Shown here: positions 10,925 to 21,018 of the stretch, piece after piece
How positions within the stretch are numbered: position 1 is the first letter of the stretch
Layout: each line of letters opens with the position of its first letter
Source: Sphaerulina vaccinii
Lineage: Eukaryota; Ascomycota; Dothideomycetes; Mycosphaerellales; Mycosphaerellaceae
Direction: 5' to 3'
Length of the DNA stretch: 64,000 nt
NCBI GenBank assembly: GCA_022570795.1
Contig: JAKUDP010000028.1
Location: forward strand, 1,269,236 to 1,333,235
Position numbers and translations under genes: made by a program
The notes under the pieces: model-generated
What the model was told of the DNA's origin: nothing
The model's database searches: none
The model's input: the letters and a program-made list of their open reading frames with translations, nothing else

Positions 10925-12322
10925 TCATTCCTCCATCATTTCGGGACTTCCATCGTCATCCTCATCCCCGCTCTCACCCAGATCTATGACTTGAGTTCCA
11001 CCTGGTGGCTGCGTTGCCTGTGGTGTTCCAGTAGCGCCTGTAGCTTTCGGCTCTGGCTTGACTCGAGGCTTTGCACTCTGTGGCTCGTCCTCACTCATGT
11101 CGTCTATATTCGTGGCATCCTCGTCGTCGTCATCATCATCAATGACATGACCTCTCCTCTGAGTGCCGGGCTCGGCATCGCTGTCACTGTCATCTCCGCG
11201 CTCTTCGCGCAGACGGTTGGATTTCTGAATTCTTCGCACCCTGCGGAGGACCATTGGGTCTGAACGGAGATCGGTCTTCGCAAGTACTTGGGGACAGCCG
11301 CCGACAGGGCATCGGGTAGCCTTGGGCCTCATCTCCGACCTGTTGATCAACTCCATGATCGCAGTCGCCTCAAAATTGTGCTTGCACTTGTTCGAGGAGA
11401 GAGGATCCACGAATTCCCGTAACGTCAAAGGACACTTGATGCTCATGTTTGAGCGTTCAATTATAATGTCATCGTCCGACTCCTCAGCAGCGTTTTGTCT
11501 CTGTGTCCCAGCAGGAGGTGCGCCAGCTTCAGCAAACCATTCAGCGGAATCTGGCAAGGGACTGTTCTCGTCGCCTCCAGTCTGAGCGTCATGTATCATT
11601 TCTTTCCATGTCGCATATGCTTTAGTCTCGGCATAACGCTCGTACAAAGACTTTGCTTGATGTCTGGACTGGGCATTTTGGACAGCCTTGTCGAAGACGT
11701 CCTTGGGTGCACGCTGTGATGCTCCTGCTGGGTCAGTGGGGTCCCATGGAATCTCCTCATCTTCTTCCCCATCCTCATCCTCGTCCTCGTCGTCATTGTT
11801 GCCACGCCTTCGGCGGCGCTGCGTTCGGGGCTGTGTGCTTGCCTGAGTGCTAGCATTGGCCTTTGCATCTGCCTCTGTTGTAACCACAGCATCCCTCATG
11901 GCGTCCGTGCTTACGCTGCAGTCGATGAGACCTCGCATCTCCTTCTCCATACGTCCCGTCATCGCCTCGACCTTCTCACGCATCTCCTTGACTTGTTGCT
12001 CAAACGCCAAGAACTCCTCTGCCTGTGTAGCTTCGGCCTGCTTCCTCTGCCGCTTCTCTAACCTATCTTCATGCTCGCGCAGCTTGTCATGTAGTGCAGC
12101 ACCAGTCGTAGTCAGCTCATCCTGCGCCTTGAGGATTTCGTCGTTGAGGTGCAGAGAATCGTTCTTCCGCAGCAGCTGGGCGATCTGACGTTGAGCATCC
12201 GGATTGAGCGCGAATGTAGGCTGCTCATAGTCTGGCATTACTGCAGCGCCCGTTGCGCGAGGCTGTCCTGACGGTCCTGGCGTCGCCGTCGAGTAGCGCT
12301 GTCGTGCAGTCATGGCAGACAT
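10925..12322 (-). CDS. E3 SUMO ligase Nse2/Mms21 (SMC5-SMC6 complex)
   Basis: This single-exon protein has about 465 residues. I start at the ATG at 12322 (MSAMTARQ); the frame is open further upstream but without an ATG. An SP-RING of the Nse2 type follows the acidic middle: IKCPLTLREFVDPLSSNKCKH with a downstream CPVGGCPQ, giving the Cys/His zinc ligands. The N-terminal half is a coiled coil (Gln/Glu/Lys-rich, matching the arm that binds Smc5). Long Asp/Glu runs lie in the middle and C-terminus, making it longer than yeast Mms21. The C-terminus has VIDLGESGDEDDD, resembling a SUMO-interacting motif (V-I-D-L next to acidic residues). It acts in the nucleus in recombinational repair and replication-fork stability. 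Confidence 0.88.
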   Translation of the reverse strand: MSAMTARQRYSTATPGPSGQPRATGAAVMPDYEQPTFALNPDAQRQIAQLLRKNDSLHLNDEILKAQDELTTTGAALHDKLREHEDRLEKRQRKQAEATQAEEFLAFEQQVKEMREKVEAMTGRMEKEMRGLIDCSVSTDAMRDAVVTTEADAKANASTQASTQPRTQRRRRRGNNDDEDEDEDGEEDEEIPWDPTDPAGASQRAPKDVFDKAVQNAQSRHQAKSLYERYAETKAYATWKEMIHDAQTGGDENSPLPDSAEWFAEAGAPPAGTQRQNAAEESDDDIIIERSNMSIKCPLTLREFVDPLSSNKCKHNFEATAIMELINRSEMRPKATRCPVGGCPQVLAKTDLRSDPMVLRRVRRIQKSNRLREERGDDSDSDAEPGTQRRGHVIDDDDDDEDATNIDDMSEDEPQSAKPRVKPEPKATGATGTPQATQPPGGTQVIDLGESGDEDDDGSPEMMEE

Positions 12323-12662
12323 GGTGGTGGTACTGACTTGTGAGGTTGTGATGTTAGGCAATTGAGCGAAACGCGTTCAAGACGACGCGACTTGGAATAC
12401 GAGATATCCGAGCTTGGCTTTGGAGAGAGACAAATGGCAATTTCGACCTGTGAATCTGTCCCACGACATCAACATCGACCATCACTCAGAGCCACGGATA
12501 CAAGCCAGGTACAGTTGGCACGTTTTGAACGAAGTTCCAGGACATCAGCCAGATGCTATCTACAACGGCCCAAGAAACAATGTGAACGCCACCGGATACC
12601 TCTAGAGATATTCTCTCCACCCAAGGCTACATATCCTTCCGGTCCTGCCATTATGCGCTTCC
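12323..12662. other. Intergenic spacer
   Basis: This is the 340 bases between the Nse2 start and the 3' end of the mitochondrial carrier. It contains the Nse2 promoter. No gene or repeat is evident. Confidence 0.35.
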
Positions 12663-13739
12663 TTACTTCGTGATGAAGTTCAAGTAGTCCGCTACGATCA
12701 GCGTGACCATCGCGTGTGGCGCAATGCGAACATAATATGTCGAGAAACCGCGGTAGAATCTGAGAGGGCCTTCTTCCCGGATCACCTTCATGGCACAATC
12801 AGCAAAGCCCTTGTATGGCAGCTTGCCATCAGGTCCTCGCGATTGCTTCTGGAGTCTCGTCTTGATGAAGTCGAATGGCAGACTGAAGAACGACGCGAAG
12901 AATCCAGCAACTGCAGAAGCAGCCAGCGTTTGTGTCCTAGGGCCCATGGAAGAGTCCTTGAATCGCGCCTTGGCCTCAGAGAAGAATGCGAGTCTGGAGA
13001 TGTCAGCAAGCCTCCACCCAGCTGGTCTGTCATCGACAACTTACTGTCCGAAGTTGAGCGCCATCGCTCTCACCACAGTCGGAGAAGCACCAGCCCACAA
13101 CCTCGTAACACCTTCATGCTTCGCAATCCTCATCAAAGCGTCACCAACACCTTTATAATTCGCTCTTTCAGCCTTCGGCTTCAACCCATCACTCTGCATC
13201 CGAATCAGAGCCAAATCCGCCGGATTTCCAAGAAAAGCCGCAATACCACCAGCACTCAGACCCGCAGCCGCACGTTCCTTGAAACCAATCGAATTACCCT
13301 GCTCTTTCGCCCGCGCTCCGAGAGACTTCATAAACGTGTCGAAGAATCCCAATCTCGCAGTGGTATACACAGCTTGTCTCAACAAACCCGCCGACAACCC
13401 AGTATAAAGATCCATAACCTTCCCAGCGGCGATGATCTCCCTCGTAACAGTGAGAGGTGTAGGTTTCGGTCCAGTCTTGACTCCCTCGCCTGCGAGTTGT
13501 AGTCTGACTTTTATCATATCGATGGGCTGGATACATGTTGTGGCTACCATGCCTGCTGCTCCTCCGTTGATGAAAGGTAGGGCTACTCGCATGATTGGTG
13601 AGTGGAGGAAGTCTTGCTTTGCTTTTGTTGGGTTCTCTGAGGCTTTTTGCATTGCTGCTGGAGCTTCTTCTGCTACGCCTTTGGCTGCTGTTAAGGCGCC
13701 TTCGGCCTTTCGTCTTGCTGCTTCTATGATTGTCGCCAT
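12663..13739 (-). CDS. Mitochondrial carrier, oxoglutarate/malate type (SLC25A11-like)
   Basis: Two exons, 13045-13739 and 12663-12993, encode 341 residues; the 51-base intron has a gtaagt donor, gctgac branch site and ccag acceptor. Three carrier repeats are visible through their PX[DE]XX[KR]XR signatures: PIDMIKVRLQ, PADLALIRMQ and PFDFIKTRLQ. The stretch YTGLSAGLLRQAVYTTARLG matches the oxoglutarate/malate carrier closely, as does DLALIRM in repeat two. The first 45 residues are Ala/Lys-rich and precede the first helix. It should sit in the inner mitochondrial membrane and exchange dicarboxylates. The carrier family is certain; the substrate is inferred from these motifs. Confidence 0.9.
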
Positions 13740-15070
13740 GTTCGTGGATCAGTGGTAGGTATAGTCGAGGTTCTTACGGAGCTATATCGATCGATCAGTC
13801 AGTCTAAAGCTCGATCTTGGTTCTCGAGCTATACATATAACTTGGCTGGCCGACATCCGTAAGTGCTTCATTCACGACCGAGATCGCTATCCGCGTTCAT
13901 AGCCCAACGCGTATTCACAACCGACCACGGTGCCTTCCGATTGTACCCGCAATACTTACATGTGAAGATAGAGGCCAGAAGAACTGCCTGACCGTAAAGC
14001 CGAAGCACGCACTCCCCGCAACCGGCCTAGCCAACACAGCACAACACACAGGATCTCAATATCCAGCAAAGCGGTCCACGATTGGCGAGTGATGAGCGAG
14101 GATAAGGTAGTAGGTACTGTAGCTTGGAGAGTGACGATAGAACAAGGCAAGAAGTCACGTTGATGGATTGGAGAGGTGTGGTAAGCAATCGTTCACAGGT
14201 CATGAGAGGAGGAGGAGCTCTTCCGACTACATAGCTCTGCCAGGTCTAATGGGCTTGCTGTTGGTAGTACTTCAAGCTGGTACAGCCATCTGACCGTGTG
14301 AAGTACCTTGTATCAAGCGGGGATAGCTATTGTCAGCCATTCACAGAGCTACAAGACCTGGATGGTATAACGTGACATCTCGACTGGTGAGCTGTAAAAA
14401 CCTCAAGGATTCTGAACTCTGAATTGATTGCTGCTGCGGTTGTGAAGACAGAAGGCAGATGTCGTTATTATTAATGGTATATCCGATTGATGTTGAGACC
14501 ACCCACTTCTCCGAAGTCCTCAAAGCGACGTCGGACAACACAGCACGACGTGAGGTAGCTCAGAATACGCTAGGCGATCCGGGCCAATCCGCACGCGTTC
14601 AATTACTCAGGTCTCGAACATGACGCTAGTCGTAGTAGCAATAATTATGATATCCGAGCTGGCACAGCTCTATCGGAGTTCGTACACTGCCCAGCTATCC
14701 GGTATGTCGCGTGTTGCAGCTTGCTCTGTAGAGCCTCATCTTTCCATTGCCCCGCACATCCCAGTTTGGACGCGCACACGACGCCTCACAAGAATCCTGG
14801 GGTGGAGGAGCAACAAGGCAGATCGTTGATGCTGATCTTTCAGACACATATCATATGCTCCAGATAGCAATATGAGTAGGCAGATCGTGATGTAGATACA
14901 GCAAGCAGTGTTCTGCGATGTATGCTCTGCTGGTCTCCATCATCTGCTTTTTGTTAGCATCCTGTGTGCCTCTAGTCGCATTCCTGCTCACCTTCTCACA
15001 TCGCTGCCAGATATTCCATATATCTCAGTGTTGGCCATTCACTGAGATTCTCTCTGTCCACGACCTTTCG
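13740..15070. other. Intergenic, no gene seen
   Basis: This is 1.3 kb between the 5' end of the carrier gene and the 3' end of the ataxin-10 gene. Open frames are short and unrelated to any family I know. A purine tract (ggaggaggagctc) lies near 14208. Nothing else stands out. Confidence 0.4.
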
Positions 15071-18000
15071 TCACCTCCTGCCTCTACCCAACACCCTCTC
15101 AGTACTCTCAAAAGCCCGATCCAACTTCGCCAACGCCTCTTGTTTCTGCTTATCAGTAACCATTCTGTCTCCCAAAGGAAGACTTGACAAAGCAGAACTC
15201 ATAAGTTCCGCAGCCCTCTCAGCCGTAAGTTTCGTATTACTGAGTCTTGGAGGTTTCTGCACACCGGATGAACTCGAACTACCAGAAGCAGAAGCGATCG
15301 TTGGAGGATGGCTCACTGCGTTCGCGTCCTTACGGCGCAGACCGACTTGTCCTTTATTATCCATGAAAGACTCCTATTACCAGAATGCGTCAGCAAAGGT
15401 ATGCGATTAGTTAGACTGGAGGTCTGGGCGACTCACGTATCCCGACGTATCGAGTATCTCACTAGGAATCTCACTAGGAACTTCCAACTTATTCGTCAGA
15501 GACGCTGTGACATTCCCGCCTCCTTCAACAACAGCTCTATGAGGTTGTGGCGGAACTTGCGAAGCAGCCATTTGCTTGATGACTTTCGAGTTCTCTTCAC
15601 AACCTTCCACAGCAAATCGCAAACACATGATAGAGTGTTCCCTGATATAGGGATTGTGTTCGTCGGCTCTACAACATCCGACTAGAGCTTCTAGACCACC
15701 GTAGCGGCGCACCTGGTCTTGTACTGTTCTGTTCTTCCATATAAGTGATGAGAGGACGAGTACTGTGAGTTTCTTGAGATTGCGCCATTCGAAATCGCTG
15801 GGTTCGTCTTGGTCGTGCTGTAGATCTTGGGCGATTGGAGGTAGATTGTCGTCGGGATATGCCATTGGTGTTTCGGGCTCGAAACCGGGTCCAGCGCCGT
15901 TCACTGGAGGATGTACAGGCAAAGGTGGCAGACTTGGATCGTGAGCAGCAACGTCAAATGGCCGCTCGACTGCCACTGGCGCATGAGCAGGAGGATGTGC
16001 AGGTGCTGGAGAAGTCGGTGGAGCATAATGTCCTTGCGCGGACTGAGATGCCAGCGACGCCATCCTTGAGCTGTGATGCATGGTGCCTGCATCGACGGAC
16101 ATTGCTCTCTGAGGTGGGTGATTCGAGACACGGCGAGGAATCTGTGGCACAACGGATCCCATCTTCGGTATGCCTCCTTCAAGTTCTCTCAATAGAGTCA
16201 CAAGCTCACTTGCCATCTCCCACTCGCCAAGTATGCCTTTCCATACGCCCTCTTCAGTGAGCACGGCGAAGAACTCAAGGTACTGATAGACACCCTCGTA
16301 CATGCGCTCCATGTCCCACAGATTGAGCGGAAAGTCTTCAGGACTAGCTCTTCCTGCATGGATTTGTCCTTGCAGGAATATCAGTGCACATGTTTGTGGT
16401 ATGATGTGCTGTCGAAATTCCGTAAATATGAAGTTCAAGATGTGCAGATCGACTCTAGATGGCATATTCGGGGACATCGAAGGATTGTTCCTGGACGGCA
16501 CCACAGCATGTGTGAGTGTGTGGCCAGTAGTAGGCTGACCTGTCTTGTTCTGTGCATTCGAGGCAACAGCGTGCTTAGCGGCATCGCCTCGTGCGCGGAA
16601 GATGCAGGTCAGGAGTTTCATGATCACTGCTTGTGCAGGACTGATGATATCCTTCGAGCGTGACCGATCGCGGAATGCGTGGTATGCATATGGCATCAAG
16701 CCATTCCTCAGGATAGCTTCCATGATCTTTACCATGAACTTGAAGTACAGCTCTTCCTCACGTAGATCCCATGCTGCCACGAAGATCAGGAGTTCTCGTA
16801 GTAGATTACGGCCATTGCTCTGCGACAGCAGCAGATGTGTGCGAACAGTGTGCATGTTGAACAGCGAGTTTCGCTCATCATTGGTCAGGTCAGCCGGGAG
16901 TTTGATCGGTGGCACAATGCCGCTCATTATGAGCATTGGCAGCACCTCGATCTCCGAAGGTCCAAGGATGAGAGGGACATCAGTAAGCAGACCACGTCCA
17001 TCTTCTGTTGATCCAGGATAGTCTTCTTCCTCTTCCTCTTCCACCTCTTCTTGCGATCCTTCCTCTTCTCCTTGTTCATCTCCTTCCTCATCTACACTTC
17101 CGTCGAATCCTTCTTCAGTGAGATCAAGGACTCGTGGAGGATGTTCTGCATTAGGAGCTTCAGTCACGCTCGCAGCTGACGCTACTGGCGCCAAATCGTG
17201 TGAATCATCCGTCGACTGATCGAGGGTACCTGTATCGGGAAGAGCAGATGCAATAGGATCAATGTGATCGCTTTGCGGAGACATGGGCGACATAAGGTCA
17301 GCATTCGGACCTGTATCATATCCCTCCAACCTCTTCATCAATTCTGACTTGCCCGACTCCAGTATCTTGTTGCCGGCTTCTGCGGTGAAGAGCATGCGCA
17401 TATCATCTGCAACTACAGGTCGGGATTGCAAGCTCGCGCTATCGAAGCTGAGATGTCCATCTTGTCCGTACGTAACTGGCTCTAGTGGCGCAATGTCAGC
17501 ACCTTCTGACTTGTACCTTTCAGCCAATTGCTCTTCTAGCATTGCAATCTTACGTTCGACTTGTCTTGTCTGCTCTGAGACGGGTATGTCACTGCGAAGA
17601 ACAGGTTGGGTTTCTTGAACTGCCATCATCTTTGCCTCATACACGGCCAGGTCCTGGCGGTATTTTGCCATCGCGTCGTCGAATAGTCCTTGCCAGTAGT
17701 CATGATCGTCGTCGTTGAGTTCGGCCCATCTGCGTGGGAACTCCAGATGCATCTCGCCGTAGGTCGGCACACGCTTGCGTTCCAATTGATAATCTTCGAT
17801 CTGCATGTCCTTTAGCCGTTTGACGAACAACGCGTAGCCATTGCCGTGAAAGGTGTTGTCTTCTCTTTCCATCGCCATCCTGCCCTCTAGAGCTTCCTTG
17901 GGCACAGGATAGTCTTCGAATGGCGTGTTGTCCCACAACGGCTCCGCTCCTTCAGTAGACACCTCTTCTGCCCCATTCGTCCCATAAGCAATCAAGAAGT

Positions 18001-18769
18001 CCTCACTACTCAACGGATGCGGTGGCTTGCTCGTCGGATTTGAAGGAACATCCGTCAAGCTCGCTGAAGAAGTCTCAGGCACGTCCTCCGGTGCCAGGAC
18101 AGCTTCACTCGTATTATCGAACAACGAAACCCACAACATGAGCTTCCTCCTCTCGTTCTGTGCCACCAAGTTGTTCAAGAACTGTAGGCTCGTAATCAAG
18201 AGCTTCTTATATGCATTGACAATCCATTGCCATTTCTCCTCATCACCAGTCCCAGCATCGCCATCATATCCTCTTGCCGTGACCCTCACGCAGCAATTAA
18301 CCAGCCTGAAGATCTCAACATCGATACTGAAGCCCGCAGCGAGGTCCTGTACGCGGTCGCCCACGGTCAGGATGTTCCTACTAATCGACACCAAATCATT
18401 CAATCGTTCGAGGTCTTTCCACAGTCCAGGATAATGTGATGCTATCAATGCGCCGGAGGTGCTCTCGTAGTCGACACTGCTAGGATCCCAGATAGTGAAA
18501 CTCCTCCTCTCCAGACTAGGAATAGCAGCTTTAAGCAATGTGCAGAAGTCTTCCCAGAACTTCGATTCCAGGCCGATAGCTTCACGGGCAGCAACGTCGT
18601 TGGCAGTGCGCCGCAGCATTTCCTTGCACACTTTCTTGTCCAGCATTTCCAGCGTGACATCTTTCATGTAGCCTGTCGACTTGAAGTGGATCGTATAAGG
18701 CGGTAGCACCAGGCGTATGAAGACGCTGTGTGCCTTTGCCATATTCGAGGGCGCATCTCTGTGACCCAT
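15071..18769 (-). CDS. Ataxin-10 homologue
   Basis: Two exons, 15437-18769 and 15071-15373, give 1211 residues; the 63-base intron has a gtgagt donor, TTGCTGAC branch site and aatag acceptor. The ataxin-10 C-terminal domain lies at about residues 990-1130: LKKLTVLVLSSLIWKNRTVQ, then YGGLEALVGCCRADEHNPYI, REHSIMCLRFAVEGC and, from exon 2, SFMDNKGQVGLRRKDAN. Upstream are armadillo-like helices and a long acidic, Glu-rich insert near residues 560-590 that makes the protein larger than animal ataxin-10. The yeast relative is Ctr86, an essential protein of poorly defined role. The exact role here is unknown. Confidence 0.88.
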
Positions 18770-19125
18770 GGCGGCAGTCTTGCACGCCCGAATGGCGGTG
18801 GCTATGTCGGGTCAGTGCTGTTCGGTCTCCTTCTTCTCCGCGACTCCAGCATTGCTGCTACTGCTTGCTGCTGTCGACGTTGTGGTATGAGTTGGAGCAA
18901 GACGAACTCGAGGAAAGTTAGCGGGAAAGACGGCGATCGACACAAGCTAGTAGCATAAGATGCATAAGTCGATACGTCTTGCATAACAAAGGTACATTGG
19001 TGGAGCAGTACAATCATTGTGCACAGTATATTCGTTATAGCATTGTCATCGATCAAGTATTCTCAAGGCATGCCTTTCGTAGGCTATTTGTACAGTGGAC
19101 ATATCACGCTGGAATTTGCTCCTAT
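18770..19125. other. Intergenic spacer
   Basis: This is 356 bases between the ataxin-10 start and the 3' end of the downstream surface-protein gene, both on the minus strand. It holds the ataxin-10 promoter. No other feature is seen. Confidence 0.35.
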
Positions 19126-19849
19126 TCACTTCTGCCAATCATTTCTCCACAGCTTCTCTGACCATTTCCCTCCAGAGCCTGTTTTCTCAATCTTCTGCTG
19201 CTGTATAGGCTTCGAAGTCCCGTTAGATGTGTGCGTTGATCCCTTTTCAACATCATTGACCTGCACGAAAGTACCTCTCTTCTGATTTCTTTGCGCAGGT
19301 ATATGAGCCATTTGCATCCCAGCTCGTTTCGACTGTCTATCCCTCGTAGCATCTTTCGGCGGTCCTCGTCCTGTGAAGCGGCGCGAAGCTCGTCGTATAG
19401 ACTGTCGAATGTTCCACGATCGTCGTTTGGCTAGGACCCAGAGTACTGTGGAAGCAACTGTTCGCCCATTGTCAGCAATGCTCTACTTATCCCTGCGATG
19501 TTCATAATCACTCACTTCCAAAGACAGCGACGAAAGCCACTACCACAATGATCGCTATCAATCCACCTTTCGAAAGACTGAAGGATCCTTGTTGAGAGCC
19601 CGATGCTCCTGCGTTTGTATCTGTTCCGCTGCTTGAGCCTGTGATGCCAGTACTACTGCTGCCGCTATTGGTATTCTCATCGCTATACCCTGATGTTGTC
19701 GTTGCGGCTGCTGGTGCACTGGTCGTTCCTGTTGATTGTGGAGGCGCTGATGTAGTCGTTGCTACTGATGTCGCTTGTCGGACTTCGAGGACTCCGGCTG
19801 CTACAAGCGAGAGATAGCCCAGGACGGGCAGAATCTTCGTGAGTCTCAT
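19126..19849 (-). CDS. Single-pass surface protein with Ser/Thr-rich ectodomain
   Basis: Two exons, 19516-19849 and 19126-19457, give 221 residues. The 58-base intron uses a gtgagt donor and an acag acceptor. Residues 1-20 are a signal peptide (hydrophobic LPVLGYLSLVAAG). About 70 Ser/Thr/Gly/Ala-rich residues follow, a likely O-glycosylated stalk. A transmembrane segment GLIAIIVVVAFVAVFG lies at about residues 95-112 and is followed by a basic cytosolic tail (AKRRSWNIRQSIRRASRRF). The layout is that of fungal Mid2/Wsc-type sensors, but there is no WSC cysteine domain, so I call only the topology. The intron falls inside the membrane segment. Confidence 0.72.
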
Positions 19850-20384
19850 CTTGCTGCCACCAGCTTTGATTCAAGCAGAAGAGAAGGGAAAAGGAAGGGA
19901 AAAGGTGCAATCCACCTACTACTGTACTACTGTGCTTTCCAGAAGCGCGCAGATTGTGATTAGATCTTCTCTCTACCGACTGCATGGGAGGCGTCGAATG
20001 CCAAATCCAATGAAAGTCGTGAAACGCAAGATCTGAAGTGACAGGGAGTTGTTGGGCGCGTAGCATGATTAGTCAGTGGTAGCCAAGAATCTCAGTCCTC
20101 CTTCCGCCATCCTCCTCCTTGGACTACATCTGTCCTGCCCAGGTGCCCAGGTGTGCCAGTGACCCATTTGCTCGAGGGGATGCTTTGTTGACGGCGAGAA
20201 CAGGACAGAGTCTGCAGCATCTTGAGCGGGTGATGATATGCTTCGAGATCTTCTCCGATCGTGGTCTTCTCGAATGGCTGCTGAGCTGATCTTGCTGTCT
20301 CCATTCGCTGACTCCCGAGCGCCCATTGCCATGATGGCAAGCCAGGTGCCACAGTTGGCGATCGATGCGAGAGCACGGCGCGAC
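19850..20384. other. Intergenic, no supported gene
   Basis: Minus-strand frames run through this stretch and into the tandem repeat to its right, but they need stop codons or frame changes to join. It may be the 3' half of a decayed repeat gene. No family is recognised. Confidence 0.35.
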
Positions 20385-20765
20385 GTCCTTCTCCGCGTTC
20401 TCTGAGCTACTACGCCCATGATGTCGCGGACGTGGCGCAGAAAAGAATTGTACGAGCCCTCCGGGACAGAGCTGGCATTTGAGCGTCCTTCTCTGCAGGT
20501 CGTAAGCCACTACGCTCATGAGATCACAGACCTGGCGCATAGAGGGTTCCGGTAGGCTTTCAGAGATGGAGCGGCTGTTTGGCGTTCTTCTCTGCACTCT
20601 CCAAGCTACTCCGCTCATCGCCTCGCAGACCTGGCGTGAAACAGTTCTTCCAGGCTTTCGGAGACAGGCCTGTCATCCGGGCATTCTTCTCTATGGAGTC
20701 TGAGCAACTGTGCTCACAAGATCGCGACCATGGCGCCGCGGACTTCTCTTCGGGCGTTTAGAGAT
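20385..20765. repeat. Diverged tandem repeat, about 99 bp, four units
   Basis: Units begin with (g)t[ct]cttctct at 20385, 20485, 20584 and 20683. Each continues with a gag/aag-cta-ct-cgctcat-like block, then gcagacctggcg, then a gctttcggagac/gagatggag block. Spacing is 100, 99 and 99 bases. A period of 99 is 33 codons and substitutions are scattered, so the array looks like a degenerate coding repeat. Every frame now has stops across the array. Confidence 0.7.
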
Positions 20766-21018
20766 GGAGTGTTCCTCATATGATATGATCGCGTCGCAGG
20801 CAATGGGTATGTCGTGCATTGCACTTGAGAGCTGACAAGCAGTAGGATTACTGCAATCCATATTGCGAATATCTCCCTAAGTTGGGGTTGGGCCAGGCGC
20901 TCTTGCCACGCGAGTGCAGGAAGGTGCATACCTGCCTGCCAACCGACCTCAACTCAAGTCATCTTTGCTCTCTCCATCTCACAAACATCCACGCCACCCT
21001 ATCGAGAGATCCAGCAAG
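20766..21018. promoter_or_regulatory. Upstream region of the coiled-coil gene
   Basis: This region separates the tandem repeat from the ATG at 21019. A CT/CA-rich leader (ctctctccatctcacaaacatcc) lies near 20968-20991, typical of fungal 5' UTRs. A minus-strand frame with a hydrophobic stretch at about 20790-20860 lacks a well-placed ATG and is not called. Confidence 0.35.

Noticed and set aside
12714..13502. 262-codon plus-strand frame
   Set aside because: It is antisense to the mitochondrial carrier across its intron. The carrier signatures are on the minus strand.
20124..20618. 164-codon minus-strand frame across the 99-bp repeat
   Set aside because: The frame crosses repeat units without repeating at the protein level in a consistent register, and has no signal or motif. 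It is better explained as a decayed repeat.
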